DNA of 21,570 nt from Leyella stercorea (GCF_019052365.1 NZ_JAHQUY010000050.1:1-21570), one strand, 5' to 3'. Positions 1 through 7,288 are shown, counted from the stretch's first letter. Notes: a model not told the origin generated them from the letters alone. Made by a program: numbers and translations.

Positions 1-32
1 GATTTCTCTTTGCCGTACGACACAGAGAAATC
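1..32. repeat. Inverted repeat at window edge
   Basis: Nine-base arms GATTTCTCT (1-9) and AGAGAAATC (24-32) are perfect reverse complements around a 14-base loop. No T-run follows. It may be the end of an upstream structure cut by the window, and its function cannot be judged here. Confidence 0.4.
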
Positions 33-42
33 CTAATGACCG

Positions 43-150
43 ATTTGGGTTAAATCCGTTGTTAAAAAAAGTAGCAGCAGGAATCCGTTTAATCCGATAA
101 ATCCGTTGTTAAAAAAGTATCAGCAGTGTAATCCGTGGGAGAATAAAAAG
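43..150 (+). repeat. AATCCG-family repeat patch ahead of helicase gene
   Basis: Two plus-oriented copies end in ATCCGTTGTTAA (about 54-65 and 101-112). The second is preceded by a GCAGCAG spacer and AATCCG strings. The patch closes with a terminal module AATCCGTGGGAGAATAAAA at 130-148. The same family recurs at 4339-4668, 5147-5626 and 21467-21570. The patch reaches to within about ten bases of the helicase start codon, so the leader of that mRNA may carry part of it. Confidence 0.85.
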
Positions 151-159
151 AATAATGAT

Positions 160-2025
160 ATGACGACATTACAGCAGCAGCGAATGCTTCTCGAGATAGA
201 ATACAACCACGAGAAGGAGGAGTTTAGAAAGCAGACCGAGACGATGGGCGTGGAGCGCAAGATAAGGCGCGGCGACGCCTGGTTCCCCGTGACCATCGGC
301 AACTGCTACTACAACTCGCTCAACCAGGTAGTGGTGGAGGTGACGCGCACCAAGGACTCGGACATAGAGCATAACTTCGAGCCGGGACGACCCGTCTGCT
401 TCTTCACCGTGCGACGCGACGAGAAGACGCGCCGTGAACGCATACAGTATATGTCGTTCACAGCCACCGTGAGCTACGCCGACCACGACCGCATCGTCGT
501 GGCACTGCCCAACAGCGGGCGCATCGCCGACCTGCAGCGCTCGGAAGCCATCGGACTGCAGCTCTTCTTCGACGAGACAAGCTACCGCCTCATGTTCGAC
601 GCCCTCGACCGCGTGATAAGCGCCAAGACGGGGCGCCTCGCTGCCCTGCGCGACATCTTCTACACTAAGGCGCCGGCACAGAAGCTCACGTTCGAACCCA
701 TGCGCCTGCCCTGGCTCAACGCCTCGCAGGAGCAAGCCGTGAACGAGGTGCTGCGCGCCAAGGACGTAGCCGTGGTGCACGGACCGCCGGGAACGGGCAA
801 GACCACGACACTCGTGGAAGCCATCTACGAGACGCTGCGCAGAGAGAGTCAGGTGATGGTATGCGCACAGAGCAACATGGCGGTCGACTGGATATCGGAG
901 AAGCTCGTAGACCGCGGCGTGAACGTGCTGCGCATTGGCAACCCCACACGCGTCAACGACAAGATGCTCTCGTTCAGCTACGAGCGACGCTTCGAGGCGC
1001 ACCCCGACTATCCGCAGCTCTGGAGCATACGCAAAGCCATCAGAGAACTGCGCGGCGAGCGACGCCGCTCGGACGCGTGGCATCAGAAGATGGACCGCCT
1101 GAAGAGTCGCGCCACGGAGATAGAGCTGCGCATACGCGCCTCGCTGTTCGGCGAAGCGCGCGTCGTGGCATGCACCCTCACCGGCGCCGCCAACCGCGTG
1201 CTCGAAGGCGAGAAGTTCTCGACGCTCTTCATCGACGAGGCGGCACAGGCGCTCGAAGCAGCCTGCTGGATAGCCATACGCCGCGCCGGACGCGTCATCT
1301 TCGCCGGCGACCACTGCCAGTTGCCCCCAACCGTGAAGAGCATCATGGCACTGAAGGGCGGACTCGGCACCACACTCATGGAACGCATCGTGAAGGCAAA
1401 GCCCGAGGTGGTGACGCTGCTGAAGGTGCAGTATCGCATGAACGAGCAGATAATGCGCTTCTCGAGCGACTGGTTCTACGGCGGCGAGGTGCAGACCGCG
1501 CCCGGCATAGAGCACCGCAGCATACTCGACTACGACCGCCCGATGATGTGGGTAGACACGTCGGAGGCAGACGGCAAGGAGGAGTTCGTGGGCGAGAACT
1601 TCGGACGCATCAACCGCACCGAGGCAGAGCTGACGCTGCAGACCCTGCAGCAATACTTCGAGAAGGTGGGCAAGCAGCGCATCCTCGACGAGCACATCGA
1701 CGTGGGCATCATATCGCCATACCGCGCACAGGTGCAGCTGCTCGGCAAGATGATACGCCAGAGCGAGTTCTTCAGACCCTACCGCCGCGCCATCAGCGTG
1801 AACACCGTCGACGGTTTTCAGGGACAGGAGCGCGACATCATCATCATCTCGCTCGTGCGCAACAACGACGGAGGCGAGATAGGCTTCCTGCGCGACCTGC
1901 GCCGCATGAACGTAGCCATGACGCGCGCAAGAATGAAGCTCATCATACTCGGTTCGGCAGCCACAATGACCGTTCACCCGTTCTACAAGAAGCTGTACGA
2001 GTGGGCAACTAATAATAAAACATAA
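160..2025 (+). CDS. SF1 DNA2/Upf1-like AAA helicase
   Basis: A predicted cytoplasmic ATP-dependent DNA or RNA helicase of superfamily 1 (DNA2/NAM7/IGHMBP2 type), 621 residues from the ATG at 160. An in-frame TTG at 106 lies inside the upstream repeat and is less likely to be the start. The N-terminal ~200 residues resemble the accessory beta-barrel and stalk region of IGHMBP2-like helicases. Helicase motifs appear in order: Walker A GPPGTGKT from residue 208; motif II DEAA at 359-362, followed by QALE; a motif III-like GDHCQLPPT; motif IV region YRMNEQIM; motif V VDGFQGQERD; and motif VI NVAMTRAR ending near 591. All catalytic motifs look intact. The gene stands alone, followed by a tRNA with its own likely promoter. 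The substrate (DNA or RNA) cannot be told from sequence. Confidence 0.93.
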   Translation: MTTLQQQRMLLEIEYNHEKEEFRKQTETMGVERKIRRGDAWFPVTIGNCYYNSLNQVVVEVTRTKDSDIEHNFEPGRPVCFFTVRRDEKTRRERIQYMSFTATVSYADHDRIVVALPNSGRIADLQRSEAIGLQLFFDETSYRLMFDALDRVISAKTGRLAALRDIFYTKAPAQKLTFEPMRLPWLNASQEQAVNEVLRAKDVAVVHGPPGTGKTTTLVEAIYETLRRESQVMVCAQSNMAVDWISEKLVDRGVNVLRIGNPTRVNDKMLSFSYERRFEAHPDYPQLWSIRKAIRELRGERRRSDAWHQKMDRLKSRATEIELRIRASLFGEARVVACTLTGAANRVLEGEKFSTLFIDEAAQALEAACWIAIRRAGRVIFAGDHCQLPPTVKSIMALKGGLGTTLMERIVKAKPEVVTLLKVQYRMNEQIMRFSSDWFYGGEVQTAPGIEHRSILDYDRPMMWVDTSEADGKEEFVGENFGRINRTEAELTLQTLQQYFEKVGKQRILDEHIDVGIISPYRAQVQLLGKMIRQSEFFRPYRRAISVNTVDGFQGQERDIIIISLVRNNDGGEIGFLRDLRRMNVAMTRARMKLIILGSAATMTVHPFYKKLYEWATNNKT

Positions 2026-2040
2026 AAGAAAGGTGTTTTA

Positions 2041-2072
2041 TTTCTTATATTCAGAAAAAATCAATAAATTTG
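2041..2072 (+). promoter_or_regulatory. Candidate Bacteroidales promoter for tRNA-Arg
   Basis: TAAATTTG at 2065-2072 fits the Bacteroidetes -7 consensus TAnnTTTG. A TTTC at 2041-2044 lies 20 bases upstream, where the -33 TTTG box is expected, so that box is imperfect. Transcription would begin near 2079, ahead of the tRNA and dsbD. Confidence 0.5.
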
Positions 2073-2078
2073 CGAGCC

Positions 2079-2094
2079 TATATTGTGCAATATA
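2079..2094. promoter_or_regulatory. TATATTG-TG-CAATATA palindrome at predicted start site
   Basis: Perfect 7-base arms around TG sit exactly where transcription from the 2065-2072 box should begin. It could be an operator or simply an AT-rich start region. It is seen only once in the window. Confidence 0.3.
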
Positions 2095-2109
2095 TTATAA
2101 GGTGTTAAA

Positions 2110-2136
2110 GTTTCGCAGGACAGCCTCCTGCGAAAC
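2110..2136. repeat. 11-bp hairpin just upstream of tRNA-Arg
   Basis: Arms GTTTCGCAGGA (2110-2120) and TCCTGCGAAAC (2126-2136) pair perfectly around CAGCC. There is no T-run after it, so it is not a typical intrinsic terminator. It ends nine bases before the tRNA 5' end and would form in the pre-tRNA leader. Confidence 0.55.
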
Positions 2137-2145
2137 CCGCATGCT

Positions 2146-2217
2146 GCTCCTATAGTTCAATGGATAGAACGGAGGTTTCCTAAACCTTTGATCCGGGTTC
2201 GATTCCCGGTGGGAGTA
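2146..2217 (+). tRNA. tRNA-Arg (anticodon CCT)
   Basis: A 72-base cloverleaf. The acceptor arm GCTCCTA pairs with TGGGAGT, with G-T wobbles at 1-72 and 6-67. The D-arm is GTTC/GAAC. The anticodon stem GAGGT/ACCTT encloses the loop TTCCTAA, with CCT at positions 34-36. The T-arm is CCGGG-TTCGATT-CCCGG and the discriminator base is A. CCA is not encoded (ACAA follows). It decodes AGG. The dsbD gene starts 35 bases downstream and may share its transcript. Confidence 0.95.
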
Positions 2218-2252
2218 CAACTAATTCAACAACATTCAGAATCACTAATTTT

Positions 2253-4265
2253 ATGAAGAAAGCGATGACACTGATGCTTCTGATGCTCGTTGCAATGTTC
2301 TGCAACGCACAGATGCATGACCCCGTGAAGTTCACAGCGCAACTCAAGACGGGCAGCACCGCGGAGGGCGAGATTGTCTTCAGCGGAAAGATTCAGAAGG
2401 GATGGCATGTCTATTCCACCAATCTCGGCAGCGACGGCCCCATCGAGGCGTCGTTCCATGTAGACAAGAAAGACGGCGTAGAGCTGGTAGGCAAGCTCAC
2501 ACCGCGCGGCAGGGAGATATCGGAGATGGATCCGATGTTCGGCATGAAGCTGCGCTACTTCGAGCACTCTGTACAGTTCGTGCAGAAGGTGAAGTTCACC
2601 AAGCCCAATTACACCATAAAGTGCTACCTCGAGTTCGGTGCGTGCAACGAAGAGATGTGCATGCCGCCCACACAGGTGGAGCTGCACAAGCAGGGCAAGT
2701 CGCCAGCCGTAGACGGCGAGGCAGCTAAGGAAGAGGAGGCAGCGGAAGAGGCAGCCGCTACCGCCGACACAGCAGCCGTGGCAGCCACAGACAGCGCAGC
2801 CGCAGCAGCCCCCGCAGCACTCGACAAAGCAGAGGTGAAGAAGCTCTGGACACCGGTTATCGACCAGCTCAACGACTACGACCAGCCGGTGAGCAACTCG
2901 CTCTTCTACATATTCCTCGCAGGTATCGTGGGCGGACTCGTTGCGCTCTTCACACCGTGCGTATGGCCTATCATCCCGATGACCGTGAGCTTCTTCCTGA
3001 AGCGCAACAAGAGTCGCAAGAAGGCTATCCGCGAGGCAGTCATCTACGGCGTGTCAATCGTAGTGATCTACGTGGCGCTCGGACTCGTAGTGTCGATGCT
3101 CTTCGGCGCGAGTGCGCTCAACGCGCTCTCTACCAACGCCATCTTCAACATAGCGTTCTGCCTGATGCTCGTAGTGTTCGCCGCTTCGTTCTTCGGAGCG
3201 TTCGAGATTACGCTGCCGTCGTCGTGGAGCAACAAGATGGACCAGAAGTCGGAGGAGACAAGTGGTCTGCTCAGCATCTTCCTCATGGCGTTCACACTCT
3301 CGCTCGTGAGCTTCTCTTGCACCGGTCCTATCATCGGCTTCCTGCTCGTGGCAGTAGCCTCAGAGGGCAGCATCGTGGCTCCGACAATCGGTATGCTCGG
3401 CTTCGCCATCGCACTGGCTGTGCCGTTCGCTCTGTTCGCCATGTTCCCCACACTGCTCAAGTCGGCACCTAAGTCGGGTGGCTGGATGAACGTGCTGAAG
3501 GTGACGCTCGGCTTCGTGGAGCTGGCGTTCGCACTGAAGTTCCTCTCTGTAGCCGACCTCGCATACGGCTGGCACATCCTCGACCGCGAGACATTCCTCG
3601 CTCTCTGGATAGCGCTCTTCTCGCTGCTCGGTCTCTACCTGCTCGGACTCTTCAACTTCCCGCACGACGACGAGGGACGCCGCACCAACGTGCCGCAGTT
3701 CTTCCTCGCGCTGGCTTCGCTCGCATTCGCATTCTATATGATTCCTGGCTTGTGGGGCGCTCCGCTGAAGGCGGTCTCTGCGTTCGCACCGCCAATGAAC
3801 ACACAGGACTTCAACCTCTATAAGAACGAGGTGCACCCGCGCTTCACCGACTACGAGGCAGGTATGGCTGCCGCACGTCTGGAGGGCAAGCCGGTAATGG
3901 TAGACTTCACCGGTTTCGGCTGCGTGAACTGCCGCAAGATGGAGGCTGCTGTATGGACAGACGCCAAGGTGGCTGACCTGCTCAACCAGAAGTATGTGCT
4001 CATCTCGCTCTTCGTGGACGACAAGACTCCGCTGCCTGAGCAGATGGAGGTGACGGACACCGACGGAACGAAGCGCACGCTGCGCACTGTAGGCGACAAG
4101 TGGAGCTACCTGCAGCGCTACAAGTTCGGTTCTAACACTCAGCCGATGTACATCCTCGTAGACAACGAGGGCATGCCGCTCACCGGCAGCCGCTCGTACG
4201 ACGAGAACATCTCTGAGTACATGGACTTCCTCAACGCAGGTTTGGAAGCATACGCTAAGCGATAA
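2253..4265 (+). CDS. dsbD: DsbD-type thiol:disulfide interchange protein
   Basis: An inner-membrane electron shuttle predicted to carry reducing power from cytoplasmic thioredoxin to the periplasm; 670 residues. A signal peptide (about 1-20, ending FCNAQ) leads an N-terminal DsbD-alpha-like domain with C131 and C136 (ACNEEMCMPP). An Ala/Glu-rich linker at about 156-192 joins it to the membrane core at about 213-500. The core carries the paired cysteines C236 (FTPCVWPIIP) and C356 (FSCTGPIIG) expected of the DsbD/CcdA core. A C-terminal thioredoxin-like domain has C557-V-N-C560 (GFGCVNCRKME). The three-domain order and length match Bacteroidetes DsbD. A strong terminator follows directly. Partners are not identifiable, but two CxxC secreted proteins lie 10 kb away. 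Orthology to E. coli DsbD is by domain order only. Confidence 0.92.
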   Translation: MKKAMTLMLLMLVAMFCNAQMHDPVKFTAQLKTGSTAEGEIVFSGKIQKGWHVYSTNLGSDGPIEASFHVDKKDGVELVGKLTPRGREISEMDPMFGMKLRYFEHSVQFVQKVKFTKPNYTIKCYLEFGACNEEMCMPPTQVELHKQGKSPAVDGEAAKEEEAAEEAAATADTAAVAATDSAAAAAPAALDKAEVKKLWTPVIDQLNDYDQPVSNSLFYIFLAGIVGGLVALFTPCVWPIIPMTVSFFLKRNKSRKKAIREAVIYGVSIVVIYVALGLVVSMLFGASALNALSTNAIFNIAFCLMLVVFAASFFGAFEITLPSSWSNKMDQKSEETSGLLSIFLMAFTLSLVSFSCTGPIIGFLLVAVASEGSIVAPTIGMLGFAIALAVPFALFAMFPTLLKSAPKSGGWMNVLKVTLGFVELAFALKFLSVADLAYGWHILDRETFLALWIALFSLLGLYLLGLFNFPHDDEGRRTNVPQFFLALASLAFAFYMIPGLWGAPLKAVSAFAPPMNTQDFNLYKNEVHPRFTDYEAGMAAARLEGKPVMVDFTGFGCVNCRKMEAAVWTDAKVADLLNQKYVLISLFVDDKTPLPEQMEVTDTDGTKRTLRTVGDKWSYLQRYKFGSNTQPMYILVDNEGMPLTGSRSYDENISEYMDFLNAGLEAYAKR

Positions 4266-4271
4266 ATACTC

Positions 4272-4308
4272 TAAAGGGGGTGCACTTTTTCAAGTGCACC
4301 CCTTTTTT
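4272..4308 (+). terminator. Rho-independent terminator of dsbD
   Basis: The stem GGGGTGCACTT (4277-4287) and AAGTGCACCCC (4292-4302) closes on TTTC and is followed by six T residues (4303-4308), starting a few bases after the dsbD stop. The stem is the same sequence as the 48-bp palindromic repeats at 10954-11106 and 11831-12099. Confidence 0.92.
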
Positions 4309-4338
4309 GTGCACTCCCTGGAAGCAGATGCTGCTAAC

Positions 4339-4668
4339 GTTGGCTGCGTAAAAATCCGATTAATCCGTTCAATCCGTTGTTAAAAAATATCTTTGTCTGC
4401 GTAATATTAACAACGGATTGAACGGATTAAACGGATTCCTGCTGCTACATTAATTTAACAACGGATTAAACGGATTCGTTGGCTGCGTAAAAATCCGTTT
4501 AATCAGTTTAATCCGTTGTTAAAAAATCTTGTTGGCTGCGTAAAAATCCGTTTAATCCGTTCAATCCGTTGTTAAAAAATATCGTTTGATGCGTAAAAAA
4601 TCCGATTAATCCGCTAATCCGTTGTTAAAAAATCTTGTTGGCTGCGTAAAATCCGATTAAACGGATTT
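4339..4668. repeat. AATCCG repeat field with 53-bp tandem array (left of GxxExxY gene)
   Basis: This fills most of the 391-base gap after dsbD. A unit of the form GTTGGCTGCGTAAAA, AATCCG nonamers, then TTGTTAAAAAATCTT starts at 4478, 4531, 4584 and 4637, exactly 53 bases apart. The last unit is cut short by the neighbouring gene. To its left, a plus-oriented copy (4353-4383) and a minus-oriented copy (4407-4437) form a 31-base inverted repeat with one mismatch and a 23-base loop. A further minus-oriented copy lies at 4455-4476. No open gene is seen in this stretch. Confidence 0.9.
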
Positions 4669-5070
4669 TAATTCGCTGTTGATTCTTGATGAATTGAAGT
4701 TTACTATACGTTCCACTACAAGCGAATGTTCACCAAAGTTCATCAACAGACCAAGTGCATAATCGGTAGCACGCAGATAGTTGTAAGTTTGTGCTTTATG
4801 CACGTCATGTATTTCTTTGAGAGCCTTCAATTCAATAATAATCTTGTCATAACACACAAAATCGGCAAAGTATTCCTGTTCCAATAGCTTACCTTTATAT
4901 TGTATGCGTATAGCTTTCTCGCGTTCGAAAGGAATGCCACGCAGACGGAACTCCTCTGCCAATGCTTCCTGATACACCTTTTCCAGAAAGCCGCATCCTA
5001 ACAATTTATGCACCTCAAAAGTCGCTTGGCGTATTGCCCACGACTCATTCTTATAAAGTAGTTCGCTCAT
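4657..5070 (-). CDS. GxxExxY family PD-(D/E)XK-like protein
   Basis: A 137-residue protein of the GxxExxY family (PDDEXK_3 type). The name motif is G27-F-L-E30-K-V-Y33. A PD-(D/E)XK-like core follows, with D70 (EYFADF) and E80-L-K82 (IIIELKAL), then a QTYNYLR helix typical of the family. This predicts a nuclease fold; activity in this family is not established to my knowledge. Codon use is visibly more AT-rich than in the flanking genes, suggesting transfer or a mobile origin. It is enclosed by AATCCG repeat arrays. The last codons and the TAA stop (ELKSV, from TTAAAATCCGTTTAA) are themselves repeat sequence. Likely alone in its transcript. Its function is unknown; a role with the repeats is a hypothesis. 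Confidence 0.9.
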   Translation of the reverse strand: MSELLYKNESWAIRQATFEVHKLLGCGFLEKVYQEALAEEFRLRGIPFEREKAIRIQYKGKLLEQEYFADFVCYDKIIIELKALKEIHDVHKAQTYNYLRATDYALGLLMNFGEHSLVVERIVNFNSSRINSELKSV

Positions 5071-5103
5071 AATGCAATCAATTTTTATCGGTTAGTATAT
5101 TCT

Positions 5104-5137
5104 ATAAACGTAAATCTACACGTTTATTGTATAAACG
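5104..5137. repeat. ATAAACGT inverted and direct repeats upstream of GxxExxY gene
   Basis: ATAAACGT (5104-5111) and ACGTTTAT (5120-5127) form an 8-bp inverted repeat with an 8-base loop. ATAAACG recurs directly at 5131-5137. They lie 34-67 bases ahead of the minus-strand start codon at 5070, where an operator or promoter would be. No good TAnnTTTG box is visible there. Confidence 0.4.
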
Positions 5138-5146
5138 CGATTTTTT

Positions 5147-5370
5147 TTAACAACGGATTTATCGGATTAAACGGATTCGATGGGTGCGTTAAGGGCTGCG
5201 TTAAGTTAACAACGGATTTATCGGATTGAACGGATTCGATGGGTGCGTTAAGGACTGCGTTAAGTTAACAACGGATTTATCGGATTGAAAGGATTCGATG
5301 GGTGCGTTAAGGGCGCGTTAAATTAACAACGGATTAAACGGATTGAACGGATTCGATGGGTGCGTAAAAA
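5147..5370 (-). repeat. 59-bp tandem repeat array (right of GxxExxY gene)
   Basis: Units beginning TTAACAACGGAT start at 5147, 5206, 5265 and 5323 (periods 59, 59 and 58). Each carries AATCCG nonamers read on the minus strand, then GATGGGTGCGTTAAGG and CTGCGTTAAG spacers. Units differ by a few substitutions and one short deletion. The TTGTTAA end of every unit points left, toward the GxxExxY gene, opposite to the left-hand 53-bp array. Confidence 0.9.
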
Positions 5371-5626
5371 TCCGTTTAATCCGTTTAAATATCCCAAGCA
5401 GCAAGAATCCGTTCAATCCGTTTAATCCGTTGTTAAATTAATACAGCAGTAGTAATCCGTTTAATCCGATAAATCCGTTGTTAATTCTTCCCAAGCAGCA
5501 GTAAATCCGATTAATCCGTTCAATCCGTTGTTAAAAAAAACATCAGCAATAAATCCGTTTAATCCGTTGTTGATTCAACGCAGTCTAACAATCCGTGTCG
5601 TCAGTGACATCTGTGGGAGGATAAAA
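5367..5626 (+). repeat. AATCCG repeats, plus-oriented, with terminal GTGGGAG module
   Basis: Several plus-oriented units follow the 59-bp array. AATCCG nonamers end in TTGTTAA or TTGTTGAT, separated by short spacers with GCAGCA-type sequence (CCCAAGCAGCA, ACAGCAGTAG, ACATCAGCAA). The patch ends with an AATCCGTGTCG string and GTGGGAGGATAAAAG (5613-5626), close to the GTGGGAGAATAAAAG at 136-150. Together with 5071-5366 this accounts for the 682-base gap before the phosphatase gene. No protein gene is evident. Confidence 0.85.
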
Positions 5627-5631
5627 GAAAA

Positions 5632-5689
5632 GGCTGGAAGATAGGCTGGAAGATATTACACTTCCGAGACCTATCTTCCAGCCCTTTTT
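5632..5689 (-). terminator. Terminator of the phosphatase gene (possibly bidirectional)
   Basis: A perfect 14-bp stem, GGCTGGAAGATAGG (5632-5645) with CCTATCTTCCAGCC (5670-5683). Read on the minus strand it is followed by TTTTCTTTT; on the plus strand by CTTTTT. It lies 64 bases beyond the phosphatase stop. The GGCTGGAAGAT arm is duplicated inside the loop (5644-5654). Confidence 0.85.
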
Positions 5690-5752
5690 GTGCTCATACC
5701 GTGACGGTTACAGCAATCCTGGTAGATATGGAGGATTTTTTCGCGTACTTAT

Positions 5753-7246
5753 TTACTTGTCAGTAACCTCTACGATGGGGTTGCCGGTGCAAGCGTCGGG
5801 CATCTGGATGTGCAGCAGCGAGCAGACAGTAGGCGCTGTATCGTCCATGTGAGTCTGGCGGTTGGTGTGACCCGGCTTGATGTTCCAGCCCATGAAGACG
5901 AGTGGAATGTGAGTGTCAGCCGGAGTCCATGTGCCGTGCGACGAACCGTAGAAGTCCTTGCCCACGGGCCACTCGAAGTAGTTGATGCGCGGCATGAGGA
6001 TGATGTCGCCCGAGCGACCACGATAGTAACCATTGACAACACGCTCGCGAACCCACTGCGGAGCAGAAGCGTAAGCCGCCTTCTCGTAGTCGATGACCCA
6101 CTGCAGGTCGGTGTCTGCCTTCAGGATGCGGATAGCAGCCGCCTTCACCTTCTCAAGGCAGAGCTTGTTCTGCGCCAGCAAGTCGTGGTCGAGGTAGAGA
6201 CTCTCGCCGATGATATCCTTAGCATACTTGATGTCGAGTCCGAACTCAGCCTTCAGCTTCTCGTTGAGGTCGCGCATCTTTGCGCCCATGTCGCAACCGC
6301 CACCAGGCAGCTTGTGCTCCTTCAGCGTGTTCGGGTTGTGGCTGCCACCGTGGTCGGCAGTGAGGAACAACAGATAGTTGCCCTTGCCCACCTGAGCGTC
6401 GAGCGCCTCAAAGAACTTCTTCATGTCGCGGTCGAGCGTGAGGAACACCTCCTCGTTCTCCTTGCCCGGCGAGAACCATGTGCCCGTCTTGTGGCTTATG
6501 GCGTCGGTAGACGAGATACTGATGCAGAGCATGTCGGGCGTTTCGCCCTTGCCCAGCTGCTCGTTCTTCAGTGCAGCCTCCGCCATGTTGAATGTGAGCG
6601 TAACGCCGTCGGAGCCCGACTTCGGGTCGTAGCCCTTCTTCATGCCAGAAGCGCGGTTGAACTTCTTCACCCAGTCGGGCAGAGCGTCCATGTAGTAAGA
6701 ACTGGTGATGAAGCCAGCCACCGACTTGTCGTACCAGTAGGCAGCGTTGGCAGCGTGTCCGGCAGGAAGGATGGAAGCGCGGTCCTTCAGAGCGATGCCG
6801 ATAACCTTAGAGCGGAAGTCGGTAGCGCAGCGCAGCATATCGCCGATGGTAGTGCCGAGCATGTTCTTCGGCGACATGCAGCCAGCCTTAGAGTCGGTGC
6901 CCACGCCCTTTGCGTCAGGGTCGTCGGTGCAGTAGACACGCTTGCCGTCGAGATAGAAGTCGTTGCCCGGGATGCCGTTGGCAGCAGGCACGGCTCCGGT
7001 GTAGATAGAGGAGTGTCCTACGCCGGTGATGGTAGGCACGTAGTTGAGCATCTGGTTGTCGCATGAGAAGCCTTCAGCCATGAGGCGCTTCATGCCGCCC
7101 TCGCCGTACTTGTCGTAGTAATAATACATGTAGTCCCAACGCATTTGGTCGATAACAAGACCGACAACGAGTTTCGGACGAGCCACTTGTGCAGAGGCAG
7201 TGAGCGCCATGATGCACACAAGAAGAGATAAAAAGATTTTTTTCAT
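5753..7246 (-). CDS. PafA-like alkaline phosphatase, secreted
   Basis: A secreted phosphomonoesterase of the alkaline phosphatase/nucleotide pyrophosphatase superfamily, 497 residues, with a signal peptide ending TASAQ near residue 20. The active-site pattern of Elizabethkingia PafA is present: D33 (VIDQMRWDY), nucleophile T74 (YVPTITGVGH), N95 (GNDFY), K154 and R156 (ALKDRASILPAGH), D248 and H252, D298-H299 (TADHGG) and H437 (GSSHGTW). These are the expected zinc and phosphate ligands, so an active enzyme releasing phosphate from phosphate monoesters in the periplasm is likely. It is somewhat shorter than PafA itself. A terminator follows. It may be transcribed with the upstream nucleoside kinase across a 188-base repeat-bearing gap, since no clear promoter is seen there. 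Substrate preference is inferred from residues only. Confidence 0.93.
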   Translation of the reverse strand: MKKIFLSLLVCIMALTASAQVARPKLVVGLVIDQMRWDYMYYYYDKYGEGGMKRLMAEGFSCDNQMLNYVPTITGVGHSSIYTGAVPAANGIPGNDFYLDGKRVYCTDDPDAKGVGTDSKAGCMSPKNMLGTTIGDMLRCATDFRSKVIGIALKDRASILPAGHAANAAYWYDKSVAGFITSSYYMDALPDWVKKFNRASGMKKGYDPKSGSDGVTLTFNMAEAALKNEQLGKGETPDMLCISISSTDAISHKTGTWFSPGKENEEVFLTLDRDMKKFFEALDAQVGKGNYLLFLTADHGGSHNPNTLKEHKLPGGGCDMGAKMRDLNEKLKAEFGLDIKYAKDIIGESLYLDHDLLAQNKLCLEKVKAAAIRILKADTDLQWVIDYEKAAYASAPQWVRERVVNGYYRGRSGDIILMPRINYFEWPVGKDFYGSSHGTWTPADTHIPLVFMGWNIKPGHTNRQTHMDDTAPTVCSLLHIQMPDACTGNPIVEVTDK

Positions 7247-7288
7247 TTGTTTTTTGGCTTTTTATTGTTGTTGTTTGTTTGCTTGCTT

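Noticed and set aside
106..159. TTG-initiated N-terminal extension of the helicase
   Set aside because: The extension lies in the AATCCG repeat and encodes unrelated residues; the ATG at 160 gives a normal start.
169..1977. 602-residue minus-strand reading frame opposite the helicase
   Set aside because: It mirrors the GC-biased codon use of the helicase gene and its translation has no recognisable domain; the plus-strand frame has all helicase motifs.
4339..5626. CRISPR or integron-like array around the GxxExxY gene
   Set aside because: Units are repeated throughout with no unique spacers, both orientations are mixed, and there is no integrase or cas gene.
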